Shown: in pieces, positions 33,633 through 42,804 of the stretch
Position numbering within the stretch: position 1 is the stretch's first letter
Layout: each line of letters begins with the position of its first letter
Assembly: GCA_038154685.1 (NCBI GenBank)
Contig: JAYPYW010000007.1
Coordinates: 11,904-75,903 of the forward strand
DNA from: GCA-002722245 sp038154685
Lineage (GTDB): Bacteria > Bacteroidota > Bacteroidia > Flavobacteriales_C > GCA-002722245
Reading direction: 5' to 3'
DNA length: 64,000 bases
Translations under genes and position numbers: made by a program
Notes under the pieces: model-generated
Told to the model about the DNA's origin: nothing
Database searches by the model: none
The model's input: only the letters and a program-made list of their open reading frames with translations

Positions 33633-34579
33633 TTGATTTAGAAGGTTACCGAGTTGAAAAAGCAACTCAAGATAATTTAAAAGAATTAATCCCTTTGTTT
33701 TCAAAGGCATATGGTAAAGCACCTGCTCTTGAGGAATTGAAAAACAAATACAAAACAAAAGCCTTTGGATTGGAGAATTGTGGCTTTATTTGTTTTTTCG
33801 GAAATGAAGCAGTTTGTTTTGTTGGGGCTGTTCCTTGTTTTCTAGAGAGAAATGGTCAAATTATAAGAGGTGCACAGATTGGTGATGTAATGACACATCC
33901 TAAACACTTCAGACATGGTTTGTTTCATAAAACAGCAGCTATTTTGTTTGATGATCTAAAGCAAAACGGAATCGAAATTATTTTTGGCTTCCCAAACCTA
34001 AATTCTAAACCTGGTTTTAAAAAGAGGTTAGGATGGGAGTTTACAAACGATCTTAAGGTTTCCATTTTTAACCAACTTTGTTTACCCTTTATTCGATTAA
34101 AGAGCATACTGCCTTTTTTCGCTACTATCCTTACTAAATATCAAGATTTGGTACTTAGTTTTTATGCTAAAAAACCATATGAGTATAAGTCTTTGTTGGG
34201 AAGGCAATTTTTCACAATTAAGAGAAATGAAAATTTATTCAACTATAAATTGAATCATAGAAAATCATATTTCTGGAACATAAATGGAAAATTGGTTTGG
34301 GTAAAATATGATGAGATGTATGTTTATATTGGTGATATTGAGGATTGCGAGTTACCCGAATTTCAAAGCATAATTAAATCCATTAAAAAGAGGGCGTTTT
34401 GGTTAGGAATTCCTCATTTAAGGTTTAATGTAAGTGGTGGAAGTAAATTAAAAAAATTCCTTGATGCTACCATTGATGAGGATCCAGATAAGGATTTTGC
34501 GGTTGGTGGATTAATTTTCAAGGACGGAGTTTCTTTTGATGAACTTAAATTTACAGTTGCTGATAACGACAATTTCTAA
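33629..34579 (+). CDS. GNAT-family acyltransferase
   Basis: A 316-residue protein with an N-terminal GNAT domain. The CoA-binding region is seen in AQIGDVMTHPKHFRHGLFHKTAAILFDDL (the V-x-x-x-x-R-x-x-G pattern in altered form), followed by FGFPNLNSKPGFKKRLGWE as in larger Eis-like or GNAT-fused proteins. The C-terminal half is of unknown fold. Coupled by 4 bases to the KAS III gene and by 1 base to a deacetylase gene, it is the best candidate to move the acyl group made on the ACP onto an amino sugar. This is an inference from order. Confidence 0.72.
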   Translation: MIDLEGYRVEKATQDNLKELIPLFSKAYGKAPALEELKNKYKTKAFGLENCGFICFFGNEAVCFVGAVPCFLERNGQIIRGAQIGDVMTHPKHFRHGLFHKTAAILFDDLKQNGIEIIFGFPNLNSKPGFKKRLGWEFTNDLKVSIFNQLCLPFIRLKSILPFFATILTKYQDLVLSFYAKKPYEYKSLLGRQFFTIKRNENLFNYKLNHRKSYFWNINGKLVWVKYDEMYVYIGDIEDCELPEFQSIIKSIKKRAFWLGIPHLRFNVSGGSKLKKFLDATIDEDPDKDFAVGGLIFKDGVSFDELKFTVADNDNF

Positions 34580-35595
34580 TGATTAATAGGCTTTTAACAA
34601 CCTTGTATTATCGCATCCCTTTTTTAACAAAAAAAATGCTTTCAGGTAGAGGTTTCATCTTTATGTTTCATAGAGTTTTACCTGACGATCAACGCAATGA
34701 ATATGATTGGAACAAAGGCTTGGCGATCACGGCAGACGGTTTAAGAAAATGGGTTGAATATTTCAGAATTAAGGGCTATGATATCATCGCTCTAGATGAA
34801 GTAGATAAAAGGCTAAAGCAAAAGAAAAGTAAAAAGTTTGTTGCGTTTACTTTTGATGACGGCTATAAGGATAATTTAACTTATGGATTACCCGTGTTAG
34901 AAGAGTTGAAAGTTCCTGCAACTATCTATGTGGCTAATTGTTTTCCTAATTATAAAACGATATACTGGTGGTATTTTCTAGAAGATTTTATTAAGTCAAA
35001 CACCTCAATCAACTTGAATTCTATCGGAATAAATTATAAAGCAGATTATACTATTGAGAAAGCTTCTTCGGTTTATAATGAGGTAAGAGAATTATTGAGA
35101 GTGTCAACTTATGAAACACATGTAAGTTTTGCGAAGGATATTTGTAAGATTGAAAACTTAGATAATTTAAATTACCATTTGAATTTATCTTGGGAAGAAG
35201 TAATTAAGCTAAATAGTAATGATTTAATTACCATTGGAGGGCATACTAATAATCATGTAAGCTTAAAAAATCAAAATGAAAAGGTAATTGAGAATGAGGT
35301 GTTAGAGAGTAAAAAAGAACTTGAAGATAAATTAGGTACAAAAATTAATCACTTTGCTTACCCTTATGGCTCTTTAGATGATGCAGATTCCAGTATGTTT
35401 CCCGTATTATCAAAAGCTGGTTACAAAACATCTGTTTTAAATCATACGGGTAGTATTTTTGACTATAACTCAACAAATAAATTTGCTATCCCTAGAATGG
35501 GGTTGTCTGATGATACACCTTTAGAAAGAGTTGAGAATCTATTAAATGGGAAGGCTCATTTAGATTTTAATGGAGCAAAAAAAGGAGTGCTTTAA
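34579..35595 (+). CDS. polysaccharide deacetylase (CE4/NodB family)
   Basis: A 338-residue NodB-homology deacetylase. The catalytic base/metal aspartates are D93-D94 in VAFTFDDGYKDN, the zinc histidines are H222-x3-H226 (IGGHTNNHVSL), and HFAYPYGS is the third motif. It would remove an N-acetyl group from an amino sugar, exposing an amine. There is no signal peptide, so it appears cytoplasmic, which suits deacetylation of a lipid-linked or nucleotide-linked precursor before re-acylation by the neighbouring GNAT enzyme. It overlaps that gene by one base and converges on the next gene with 8 bases between. Confidence 0.9.
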   Translation: MINRLLTTLYYRIPFLTKKMLSGRGFIFMFHRVLPDDQRNEYDWNKGLAITADGLRKWVEYFRIKGYDIIALDEVDKRLKQKKSKKFVAFTFDDGYKDNLTYGLPVLEELKVPATIYVANCFPNYKTIYWWYFLEDFIKSNTSINLNSIGINYKADYTIEKASSVYNEVRELLRVSTYETHVSFAKDICKIENLDNLNYHLNLSWEEVIKLNSNDLITIGGHTNNHVSLKNQNEKVIENEVLESKKELEDKLGTKINHFAYPYGSLDDADSSMFPVLSKAGYKTSVLNHTGSIFDYNSTNKFAIPRMGLSDDTPLERVENLLNGKAHLDFNGAKKGVL

Positions 35596-35603
35596 AACAA
35601 ACT

Positions 35604-36647
35604 TTAACTAATTTGTATGAAAGCCTCATTTAGAGCGCTTACCTTGGCTTGGAATAAGTTAATATCAAAATTTACGCTAAATTCCTTATCATTCAATACT
35701 TCCTTAATTTTTTGAGTTAACGCTTCTACGTTATCATAATCATTTAATTGAAGTTGGTCTGATTCTATCATTGATGAAATTCCCGAATTATTTGAATAAA
35801 TACAAGGGATACCAAGCGCAAGGCTTTCAATAATAACTTGACCCCAACTTTCGGAAAAAGAGCAATATAAATTGATATCCATACTTCCCAAAAGAGAAAG
35901 GAATTCAGTTCTGTTTAATCCTTTGTGAACTACAATGTTTTCATCTTCAGTGCAATAACTAAATTCATTAGGTTCGAAGATGTGAATTATAGCATTTTTT
36001 ATTTGAGAGGCAGCAGCAACCTGCATATGCCTGTTTTTGTTATAGGAAGAATTTCCAAATACTCCAATATGTGTTTTTGAAGGATCTAAGTTTAACGTTT
36101 TTAAGTTGTTGGGGATATCGATAGATGGTAATATTCTAAAAGCTTCTCTGTTAGTTTTTTCAGAAAACCATTTATCCAAGCCTTCTTTTACAATACCAAT
36201 TCTTGATATTACCCCTTCGGAACAAAGTTTGATACTTCGTTCCATTGTTTCTCTGTTTGTTTCAGAATAAGCTAGTTCAGCTAAGCCACCATGGAAAATT
36301 AATCCAAGTTGTATGTTTTTCGCCTTTAAATCAGTTTCAATCCAATCAAAAATATAAGGAGGGGTTCCTGAGAAAATAATTAATCTAATTTCAGATTCTA
36401 CAAGAATGTTCTTCAGTTTCGATAGTTGGGATGGGTTAAGTAATGGATTGCTGTAGGATTGTGGAAGTACAAAAGTATTATCCGGGTACATACTAAATGT
36501 GGCGTTTTTTACACCCAGCCAATTGGGACCAGTGTTTTCAGGCACGAAAACAATAACTTCTTTCCCTTTTAAAAAGGAGATTAAATTACCTTTCAATCCT
36601 TCAAATTCTTCCTTTTTTAAAAAAGGACTTCGCCACCTTTTTAACAT
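35604..36647 (-). CDS. GT4-like glycosyltransferase
   Basis: A 347-residue GT-B glycosyltransferase. The C-terminal donor domain shows HIGVFGNSSYNKNRHMQVAAA, NIVVHKGLNRTEFLSLLGSMDINLYCSFSESWGQVIIESLALGIPCIYS, which contains the E-x7-E motif (SESWGQVIIESLA) of family 4. The N-terminal half has EVIVFVPENTGPNWLGV. There is no membrane helix. It is the last gene of a minus-strand run (41542-35604) and lies 7 bases after the FkbM gene. Donor sugar unknown. Confidence 0.87.
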   Translation of the reverse strand: MLKRWRSPFLKKEEFEGLKGNLISFLKGKEVIVFVPENTGPNWLGVKNATFSMYPDNTFVLPQSYSNPLLNPSQLSKLKNILVESEIRLIIFSGTPPYIFDWIETDLKAKNIQLGLIFHGGLAELAYSETNRETMERSIKLCSEGVISRIGIVKEGLDKWFSEKTNREAFRILPSIDIPNNLKTLNLDPSKTHIGVFGNSSYNKNRHMQVAAASQIKNAIIHIFEPNEFSYCTEDENIVVHKGLNRTEFLSLLGSMDINLYCSFSESWGQVIIESLALGIPCIYSNNSGISSMIESDQLQLNDYDNVEALTQKIKEVLNDKEFSVNFDINLFQAKVSALNEAFIQIS

Positions 36648-36654
36648 TCGAACA

Positions 36655-37299
36655 CTATTTTTTTAAATAGAAAGTATTATCATTTTCGTTAAAAATAGAA
36701 TACCCCAGGTCCTCCATTTTTTTGTTGAATCTAACAATTTGCTCAAAGGAATAAAACCTAGTTTCCATTAAAATGTATTTAGGTAATACAGAGAATGAAT
36801 AAGCTTCCAGGATATCTAATTCATGTCCTTCTACATCAATCATTAATAAATCAATGTTTTTAATATTATTCTTATCAAGGAAGGTGTCCAAAGTTTGGAC
36901 TTCAACTTTAACGGAAATAGTTTCCATGTCCTTTAATAACCCCGAGTTTTCTCCAATTGAGGCTAGTTTTGTTGCAAAATCACTACTTTCTTTCGGAAGG
37001 AAGATATCAATCTCGCCATTTTTTTCGCCAATAGCAAGTTTGAAATATTGCTTATTATTTTGGTCTTTATAGTTTTCCTTTAAACGTTCAAATGGATCTT
37101 CAAGCGGTTCGATAAAATAACCCTTCCAGTTTTTGTTGTAAGCATTGATCGGATCTTGAGAAACACCATCGTTTGCTCCAATTTGCACAAAAACAAAATT
37201 TTTGTTGTTTACTTCTTTTTTAAAAACGTTTTCAGAAATAACAATTGAATTGGCAAAGGATTTAATCTTACTTAAAAATTTGATTTTACTTGAAGACAT
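36655..37299 (-). CDS. FkbM-family methyltransferase
   Basis: A 214-residue SAM-dependent methyltransferase of the FkbM type. Motif I is FVFVQIGANDGVSQDP (about 36-51), followed by YFIEPLEDPFERLKENY, FKLAIGEKNGEIDIFLP, VQTLDTFLDKNN and IDLLMIDVEGHELDILEA, all hallmark FkbM features. FkbM enzymes O-methylate hydroxyls, often on sugars of surface glycans. It overlaps the upstream gene by 14 bases, so translation is coupled. Confidence 0.93.
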   Translation of the reverse strand: MSSSKIKFLSKIKSFANSIVISENVFKKEVNNKNFVFVQIGANDGVSQDPINAYNKNWKGYFIEPLEDPFERLKENYKDQNNKQYFKLAIGEKNGEIDIFLPKESSDFATKLASIGENSGLLKDMETISVKVEVQTLDTFLDKNNIKNIDLLMIDVEGHELDILEAYSFSVLPKYILMETRFYSFEQIVRFNKKMEDLGYSIFNENDNTFYLKK

Positions 37300-38278
37300 T
37301 AATACGGTATTTAAGTTTAACAGTTTTATTAAGCAATCGGTAGTTTAACGAAATAAATAGTTTTCCAAAGAACCTATAAATTTCATTAAGGTATATTCTG
37401 TATATGTAATTAAGTTTAACTAGAAATTTCGGGGTTTTGAACGAATAAACACCGGTATGTAAAAAGTAGAAATCATTATCTAACTTAAAAAAGTTTGGGA
37501 ACTTAAATCTTAAGTATTGTTTTTCTGTAATGAAATGATAATGAACCAGCTCTTCACCATTAAAACTGAGTTTTCCATTCTTATATTCAACTTTTTCGTC
37601 TCTTAAAATGGACTCCTTAATTCTGGTTTTTTTGTAAAATTTAATATTGTTCTCTTTGGCTTCTTTGGAAAACACATAAAGCATACAATCTATTTTGCGA
37701 TCGATTGTTAAAATTGATTCGCCACTTAGTAATTCCGAGTAAATATTTCCGCATTCGTCAAAAGACTGATAGCTTCTCTCACTAAATACTTTTTCAACGT
37801 CTTTTGAGGTTTTCCAAAGCGAGTTTATGTAGCTAGTATTTTTAAATACCGTGAAAGGCCCAGAAATCCAAGTGTCGTGAAAGGTAATAACATCATTATT
37901 GGATATTATTTCAGGTAGTAAATTATCAATATCTCCAAAGATTAAATCTAGGTCTCCAAAAGCCCAATATCCGTAATCTTTAATATGATCTTCGAATAAA
38001 TGACCGTATAATGGTTTTAAATCGCAAAGTTTTCTAAACGATTCAAGGTTTACAAAGAAATCCAATTTTTCATTTACATGATTATTTAATTCCTTTAAAC
38101 TGAAATGAATTTTGTGATGGCTTTTTTCGTCGCAAAATTCTGGAAGTTCTAAATCAGTAATGTATAAAACTTCAATAATGTCGTTTTTGTTTACACTATT
38201 AATAAAGAAGTTAATGTAATTAGGCCAACTACCGTAATAGGGGATGATAAGTATTATTTTTCCGGCCTTTGAATTCAT
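37286..38278 (-). CDS. DUF6625-like, probable glycosyltransferase
   Basis: A protein of about 330 residues with ILIIPYYGSWPNYINFFINS at the start and CDLKPLYGHLFEDHIKDYGYWAFGDLDLIFGDI in the middle. This is the core pattern of DUF6625 proteins in glycan loci. The GDLDLIFGD segment resembles a GT-A DxD metal site, so glycosyl transfer is likely although not shown for the family as far as I know. I start at the ATG at 38278 (MNSKAGKIILIIPYYG) rather than a TTG 12 bases upstream. The last 40 residues are basic and aromatic. Confidence 0.72.
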   Translation of the reverse strand: MNSKAGKIILIIPYYGSWPNYINFFINSVNKNDIIEVLYITDLELPEFCDEKSHHKIHFSLKELNNHVNEKLDFFVNLESFRKLCDLKPLYGHLFEDHIKDYGYWAFGDLDLIFGDIDNLLPEIISNNDVITFHDTWISGPFTVFKNTSYINSLWKTSKDVEKVFSERSYQSFDECGNIYSELLSGESILTIDRKIDCMLYVFSKEAKENNIKFYKKTRIKESILRDEKVEYKNGKLSFNGEELVHYHFITEKQYLRFKFPNFFKLDNDFYFLHTGVYSFKTPKFLVKLNYIYRIYLNEIYRFFGKLFISLNYRLLNKTVKLKYRINVFK

Positions 38279-38330
38279 ATTGAAACCCAATTATTTTGAA
38301 AGTTAAGTTAAAAAAAGAAAACCTCTAATT

Positions 38331-40190
38331 TTAGTTAGAATAATTGTGTGTCCAAATATGAAAAACAAGAATAGCAAATAGTTTATGACCGTTTGAACTG
38401 CCATTTAAATGTTCCTTCCAAATTTTTTGAATATAATTGTAGTTCAGTTCTACAAGGTCCTGTTTTTTATTGAAAACTTCCTCAATAAAAAGGTCTTTCC
38501 ATTTATTCCTTAACCAATTGTCTAAAGGGATTGCAAATCCAGTTTTAGGTTTGTTTAATATCTCTGGAGGTAGTAAATCTTTACTTATTTCTTTAAGTAG
38601 ATATTTTAGTTTACCCCCACACATAATTTCATCGCTTTTTAAATGATTGACAAATTTAAAAAGGGAATCATCTAGAAATGGGGATCTTATCTCGAGGGAT
38701 GCAAACATTGAAGCCCGATCAATTTTAACTAAATAATCATTTAGTAATCTTGTTCTTATCGCACCATTGTAGGTTTGCTTGAAAATATTTTCAATTTCAG
38801 AGTTAGCTTCAATAATTTTTTCTTCAAAGGTTTTTTGAAGTGAAAATGAATTATTGTCTTCAAATAGATTGTTAACTTCAGATTCTTTGAATCCAATATT
38901 TCTATATAGCTCTCTTGCCGAAAAGAAAACAGGATTAGATTTTATTTTCTCAAGCGTTTTTAATTTTTCAGAAGGGGCATATTTTAAAAGCTTCGAAGCT
39001 TTACCAAGTTTACTTACCTTTTTTTGATAATCTTCAAATTTGGATGCCACCTTATAAGTGTTGTTTCCACAAAATAACTCATCTCCACCATCCCCTGATA
39101 AAACTACCTTTTGATGGTTGGAAACCGTTTTTGAAATTAAAAAACTTGGGATCATTGAAGAGTCAGCAAAAGGTTCTCCAAATTCAAGAACCAGTTCTTC
39201 AAGGTTAATGTCATCCGTGTCAATTAATAACTCGCAATGGTTTGTTTTAAATTTTTTGGCGACTAATTCAGCAAAAGGCCTTTCGTCAAATTGCTTATCA
39301 TTAAAACCAACCGTATAGGTATTTAAATTATTAGAGAACTCTGTAGATAAACCAACTATTAACCCTGAGTCTATTCCTCCGCTTAAAAATGCTCCAACAG
39401 GAACATCCGCTTGGAGGCTGGATTCGATTCCTTTGGATAACAAATTTCTAACTTCATCAACAGGATTTGTTGTTTTTTTGATAGGTTTAGTAGGACTTTT
39501 ATCAAAAAGATCAGCAAACTGTAAATGGTCTAAATTTCCTTTTGAATATCTTACATAAGTTCCTGGAGTTACCTGTGTAATCTCATTAAATATTGTTTCT
39601 GGTTGGGGCATAGAAAGCTCGCAGAAATAATATTTAAGAGCACTTAAGTTAATGCTGAATTTTTTATTGAGTTTACTAAAACTTCTTATATCACTACTGA
39701 ATGACAAATGATTGTCATCCAAATAAAAGTAAAGAGGTTTCTTTCCCCATTTATCCCTGGCTAAAAGTAGTTCGCCGTTTTGCGTGTTCAATGCAGCAAT
39801 AGCAAACATACCCTCTAGCTTATTAAATGCATCTTTTGGTTGGTTGTGATTATTTTCCAAAAGCTTTAGAATAACCTCTGTGTCTGACGAAGTTTTAAAG
39901 GCCGCTCCATCCTTTTTAAGCTCATTCCTAAGCTCTCGGAAATTGTAAATTTCACCATTAAAAACAATTACCCATTTCTCACTAGTCATAGGTTGATTAG
40001 CAGATTCATGCAAATCAACAATACTTAATCTGTGGTGGGCTAAACCGAACTTTAATTGATTGTCAAGAACGCCTGTTTTTGAGCCAAAAGCATCTGGTCC
40101 ACGAAAACGATTAAAACCTGAAAATTCATTTAAAAAAGTGGAGTCTATATACTCATCTCTTTTATCAATTATACCAGCAATTCCACACAT
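38331..40190 (-). CDS. asnB: asparagine synthase (glutamine-hydrolysing)-family amidotransferase
   Basis: A 619-residue two-domain amidotransferase. The N-terminal glutaminase starts with the catalytic cysteine C2 (MCGIAGIID), followed by FRGPDAFG and LAHHRLSIVD. The C-terminal synthetase domain has the ATP pyrophosphatase loop LSGGIDSG and LSGDGGDELFCGN. Glutamine-derived ammonia is transferred to an adenylated carboxylate. In surface-glycan loci such proteins are thought to amidate uronic acids or other carboxylates rather than only making asparagine. Its ATG overlaps the stop of the upstream membrane protein gene by one base. A second copy lies at 51722. Confidence 0.93.
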   Translation of the reverse strand: MCGIAGIIDKRDEYIDSTFLNEFSGFNRFRGPDAFGSKTGVLDNQLKFGLAHHRLSIVDLHESANQPMTSEKWVIVFNGEIYNFRELRNELKKDGAAFKTSSDTEVILKLLENNHNQPKDAFNKLEGMFAIAALNTQNGELLLARDKWGKKPLYFYLDDNHLSFSSDIRSFSKLNKKFSINLSALKYYFCELSMPQPETIFNEITQVTPGTYVRYSKGNLDHLQFADLFDKSPTKPIKKTTNPVDEVRNLLSKGIESSLQADVPVGAFLSGGIDSGLIVGLSTEFSNNLNTYTVGFNDKQFDERPFAELVAKKFKTNHCELLIDTDDINLEELVLEFGEPFADSSMIPSFLISKTVSNHQKVVLSGDGGDELFCGNNTYKVASKFEDYQKKVSKLGKASKLLKYAPSEKLKTLEKIKSNPVFFSARELYRNIGFKESEVNNLFEDNNSFSLQKTFEEKIIEANSEIENIFKQTYNGAIRTRLLNDYLVKIDRASMFASLEIRSPFLDDSLFKFVNHLKSDEIMCGGKLKYLLKEISKDLLPPEILNKPKTGFAIPLDNWLRNKWKDLFIEEVFNKKQDLVELNYNYIQKIWKEHLNGSSNGHKLFAILVFHIWTHNYSN

Positions 40191-41542
40191 TATTCATCTT
40201 TTTCTATCACAAGTGATTCCTCTGATTTCAGGAAGCTTAACTGTTGACAAACTAAAAATACAAAGAAAGGTAAAAAAGGGATTTTGTACCTTACCAACGC
40301 TCCGAAATTGGAAGTGCTTAACCCAACTCCAAAACCTAAAATAATAGTAAAGAGTAAGCAAAATATAAGGAATGGGTCACCCCTTATAGAGCCTAAAAGT
40401 TTTAGTGGTCTTGTTAATAATGTCCATATCGTGAAAAAAGCTAAGAGCAGATTTTCCAAACCTGAAAATAACATAGTTGGGGAACCCGATTCCCATAAGT
40501 AGGGCCTGTAAAGAGCTGCGCCAATTGCCGGGAAGAATTTCGAAAGAGCACCTTGCAAAGTAGGCTCAAACTCCCCAATATCAAAGGAGTTAGAACCATA
40601 AACATCTCTTTTTAAGTCATTGTTTTGAACAACCGCCTCCTCTAAGAGTTTGTCGGCAGAGTACTTTCCAAATAAATCGTCGAAATCAAGAAATAATGTA
40701 TTCGCAATAAAGAAAATTAAACCTATGGAAAGGGGAAGAATAATAATTTTAACGAAAGTTGATTTTATTCTCTTAATTCTTTCAAAGTTCGCGAAAACCA
40801 ATAATCCAGGTAATAGGGCGAACATTATATATGCTTTAATTGTGATAATTAAATAGAAACAAAAGGCGAGCTGGGTTATCGTAAGTAACTTTCTTTTACG
40901 TTTTATAAAGAATTGATAAAGTCCATAAACTGCATAACATGTCGCACCAAAAGCAAAGGTATCTTTCATTATCCCGCTTCCCCAGAATACAGTAGAGGGT
41001 AAGTATAAAACAGCTATGTTTATTGATTTATACGAGCTAGGATATCTTTCGATTAGAAAGGAGTAGAGTTTCCAAACCCAGTTGTATATAAATGATGATA
41101 ATAGAATTGTTGTTGCCAAAAATCCACCCATCCCAGGAATAGCAAAAACGGAGCTAATTTTAATAACTGTAAAAGTCCTAGTGTCCTTAAACATGTATAT
41201 AGGAGGGAAGTTGTTTACTTCGTAAAATAGGTTTCTATTGTAGTGCCTATCACCTGAAAATAAAAGAGAAATGTAATTAAAAGGATTGTTTTTAAATACG
41301 GACATCATTGCATCTACCCCAAGGAAATAATTAAAGGTATCCCCACCATTATAGTAGTAAGCGTAAATTAAACAAAAGATGATTCCACCAATCAATTTTA
41401 TAACAAGCCCCTGGGTATAATATTTATAGTAAGGTTTGTCGCCAATTTCTTTTGCTTTGCGTGAGCGCGCAAGCATGAGTATCACAAAAAACAGAATGAC
41501 GGAGTAAGATATATCAAATGGTGTAATTAACTTTGGCTCCAT
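40190..41542 (-). CDS. polytopic membrane protein, possible polysaccharide polymerase or GT-C enzyme
   Basis: A 450-residue integral membrane protein with about ten hydrophobic helices. Conserved-looking polar spots are YYYNGGDTFNYF near residue 70, LPSTVFWGSGIMKDTFAFGA near 190 and NFGALVRYKIPFLPFF near the end. This architecture, with a large aromatic-rich loop around residues 90-115, resembles uncharacterised membrane proteins of Bacteroidota glycan loci and loosely Wzy- or GT-C-like enzymes. A polymerase or periplasmic glycosyltransferase is possible, but I cannot name the family. Its start codon shares two bases with the start codon of the diverging gene at 41541. Confidence 0.7.
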   Translation of the reverse strand: MEPKLITPFDISYSVILFFVILMLARSRKAKEIGDKPYYKYYTQGLVIKLIGGIIFCLIYAYYYNGGDTFNYFLGVDAMMSVFKNNPFNYISLLFSGDRHYNRNLFYEVNNFPPIYMFKDTRTFTVIKISSVFAIPGMGGFLATTILLSSFIYNWVWKLYSFLIERYPSSYKSINIAVLYLPSTVFWGSGIMKDTFAFGATCYAVYGLYQFFIKRKRKLLTITQLAFCFYLIITIKAYIMFALLPGLLVFANFERIKRIKSTFVKIIILPLSIGLIFFIANTLFLDFDDLFGKYSADKLLEEAVVQNNDLKRDVYGSNSFDIGEFEPTLQGALSKFFPAIGAALYRPYLWESGSPTMLFSGLENLLLAFFTIWTLLTRPLKLLGSIRGDPFLIFCLLFTIILGFGVGLSTSNFGALVRYKIPFLPFFVFLVCQQLSFLKSEESLVIEKDE

Positions 41543-42770
41543 GAATAAACCGCGAATATTGTATGTTTCCTATGATGGGTTAACAGATCCTTTGGGACAA
41601 TCCCAAGTTTTACCATATATGACCCAATTAAGTCAATTAAACTACGAAGTTACTATTCTTAGTACTGAAAAGGAAAATAATTTCGAAAAAAGAAAGGATA
41701 TTATCAACAATATTTGTGAAGAGGCTGGAATTCATTGGGAGTATGTTCTTTACACAAAGACACCACCTGTTTTATCAACTATTAAAGATGTTAGAAACCT
41801 CAAAAGAAAAGCAAAAGAATTAAATGACTCTAAGCGTTTTCAAATTGTTCATTGTCGAAGTTATATAGCCGCATTAATTGGATTGTTTTTGAAAAGGAAA
41901 TTTGGGTTAAAGTTTCTTTTCGATATGAGAGGTTTTTGGGCAGACGAAAGAGTTGATGGTGGGATTTGGAATTTGAATAACCCTTTATTTAAAGGAGTTT
42001 ATAAGTTTTTTAAAAAAAAAGAAGTTCAGTTTTTGAACAATGCAGATGCGATCATTTCCTTAACCTACAACGGTAAAAACGAAATTCTTTCGTGGCCAGG
42101 AATGAAAAGGTTAAGCGATAAAATTACAGTTATTCCTTGTTGTGCTGATTTAAACCATTTTGATTACAATAAAAACCCAATGTTACCTGAAATTAAAGAA
42201 GGTTTAAATATTCCTAGCGAGGAGAAGGTAATCGCTTATTTAGGATCGGTTGGTACATGGTATATGCTTGAAGAGATGCTGGAATATTTTAAATGTCATC
42301 TTGAAGTTTATCCAAATACTTCATTTTTATGGATAACTAAGGATGATCCAAATATGATTTTATCTTCAGCTGAAAAGTTCGGAGTAAAAGATAAAATATA
42401 CATCAAGGGATCTGAGAGAAATGATTTACCTGCTTTACTTTCAATTTGCGATGCCTCCATCTTTTTTATCAAGCCATTATTTTCTAAGAAAGCTAGTTCA
42501 CCTACAAAAAAAGCAGAGCTTCTTGGGATGGGAGTTCCCATAATTTGTAATGGAAATGTAGGAGATACAGAAGAGATTTTAGCAAAGGAAGATGCTGGGT
42601 TAATAGTTAATGACTTTAATAAAGAAAGTTATTTATCCGCTGCCAAGGAGTTTGAAACATTATGTGGATCCAGTAAAGAACACCTTAGATCGGTTGCTCA
42701 GAAGCATTTTTCTTTACAAGATGGAGTGGAAAAATACCAATCTGTTTATAAAGAATTATTAAAGAGCTAA
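41541..42770 (+). CDS. GT4-like glycosyltransferase
   Basis: A 409-residue GT-B glycosyltransferase. The N-terminus RILYVSYDGLTDPLGQSQVLPYMTQL and VHCRSYIAALIG fit the acceptor domain. KVIAYLGSVGTWYMLEEML, SFLWITKDDPNMI and ASSPTKKAELLGMGVPIICN form the donor domain, where KKAELLGMG replaces the usual E-x7-E with a single glutamate. The start is secure because the family opens at this ILYVSYDG strand. The ATG is part of a CATG shared with the diverging membrane protein gene. Confidence 0.88.
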   Translation: MNKPRILYVSYDGLTDPLGQSQVLPYMTQLSQLNYEVTILSTEKENNFEKRKDIINNICEEAGIHWEYVLYTKTPPVLSTIKDVRNLKRKAKELNDSKRFQIVHCRSYIAALIGLFLKRKFGLKFLFDMRGFWADERVDGGIWNLNNPLFKGVYKFFKKKEVQFLNNADAIISLTYNGKNEILSWPGMKRLSDKITVIPCCADLNHFDYNKNPMLPEIKEGLNIPSEEKVIAYLGSVGTWYMLEEMLEYFKCHLEVYPNTSFLWITKDDPNMILSSAEKFGVKDKIYIKGSERNDLPALLSICDASIFFIKPLFSKKASSPTKKAELLGMGVPIICNGNVGDTEEILAKEDAGLIVNDFNKESYLSAAKEFETLCGSSKEHLRSVAQKHFSLQDGVEKYQSVYKELLKS

Positions 42771-42790
42771 AAGGTTTTGAATTAAAATTT

Positions 42791-42798
42791 TAGTTTTG
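42791..42798 (+). promoter_or_regulatory. Bacteroidota -7 promoter element next to the methyltransferase start
   Basis: TAGTTTTG matches TAnnTTTG and ends only 6 bases before the ATG at 42805. If it is used, the transcript would be leaderless or nearly so. Confidence 0.5.
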
Positions 42799-42804
42799 CC
42801 CCTA

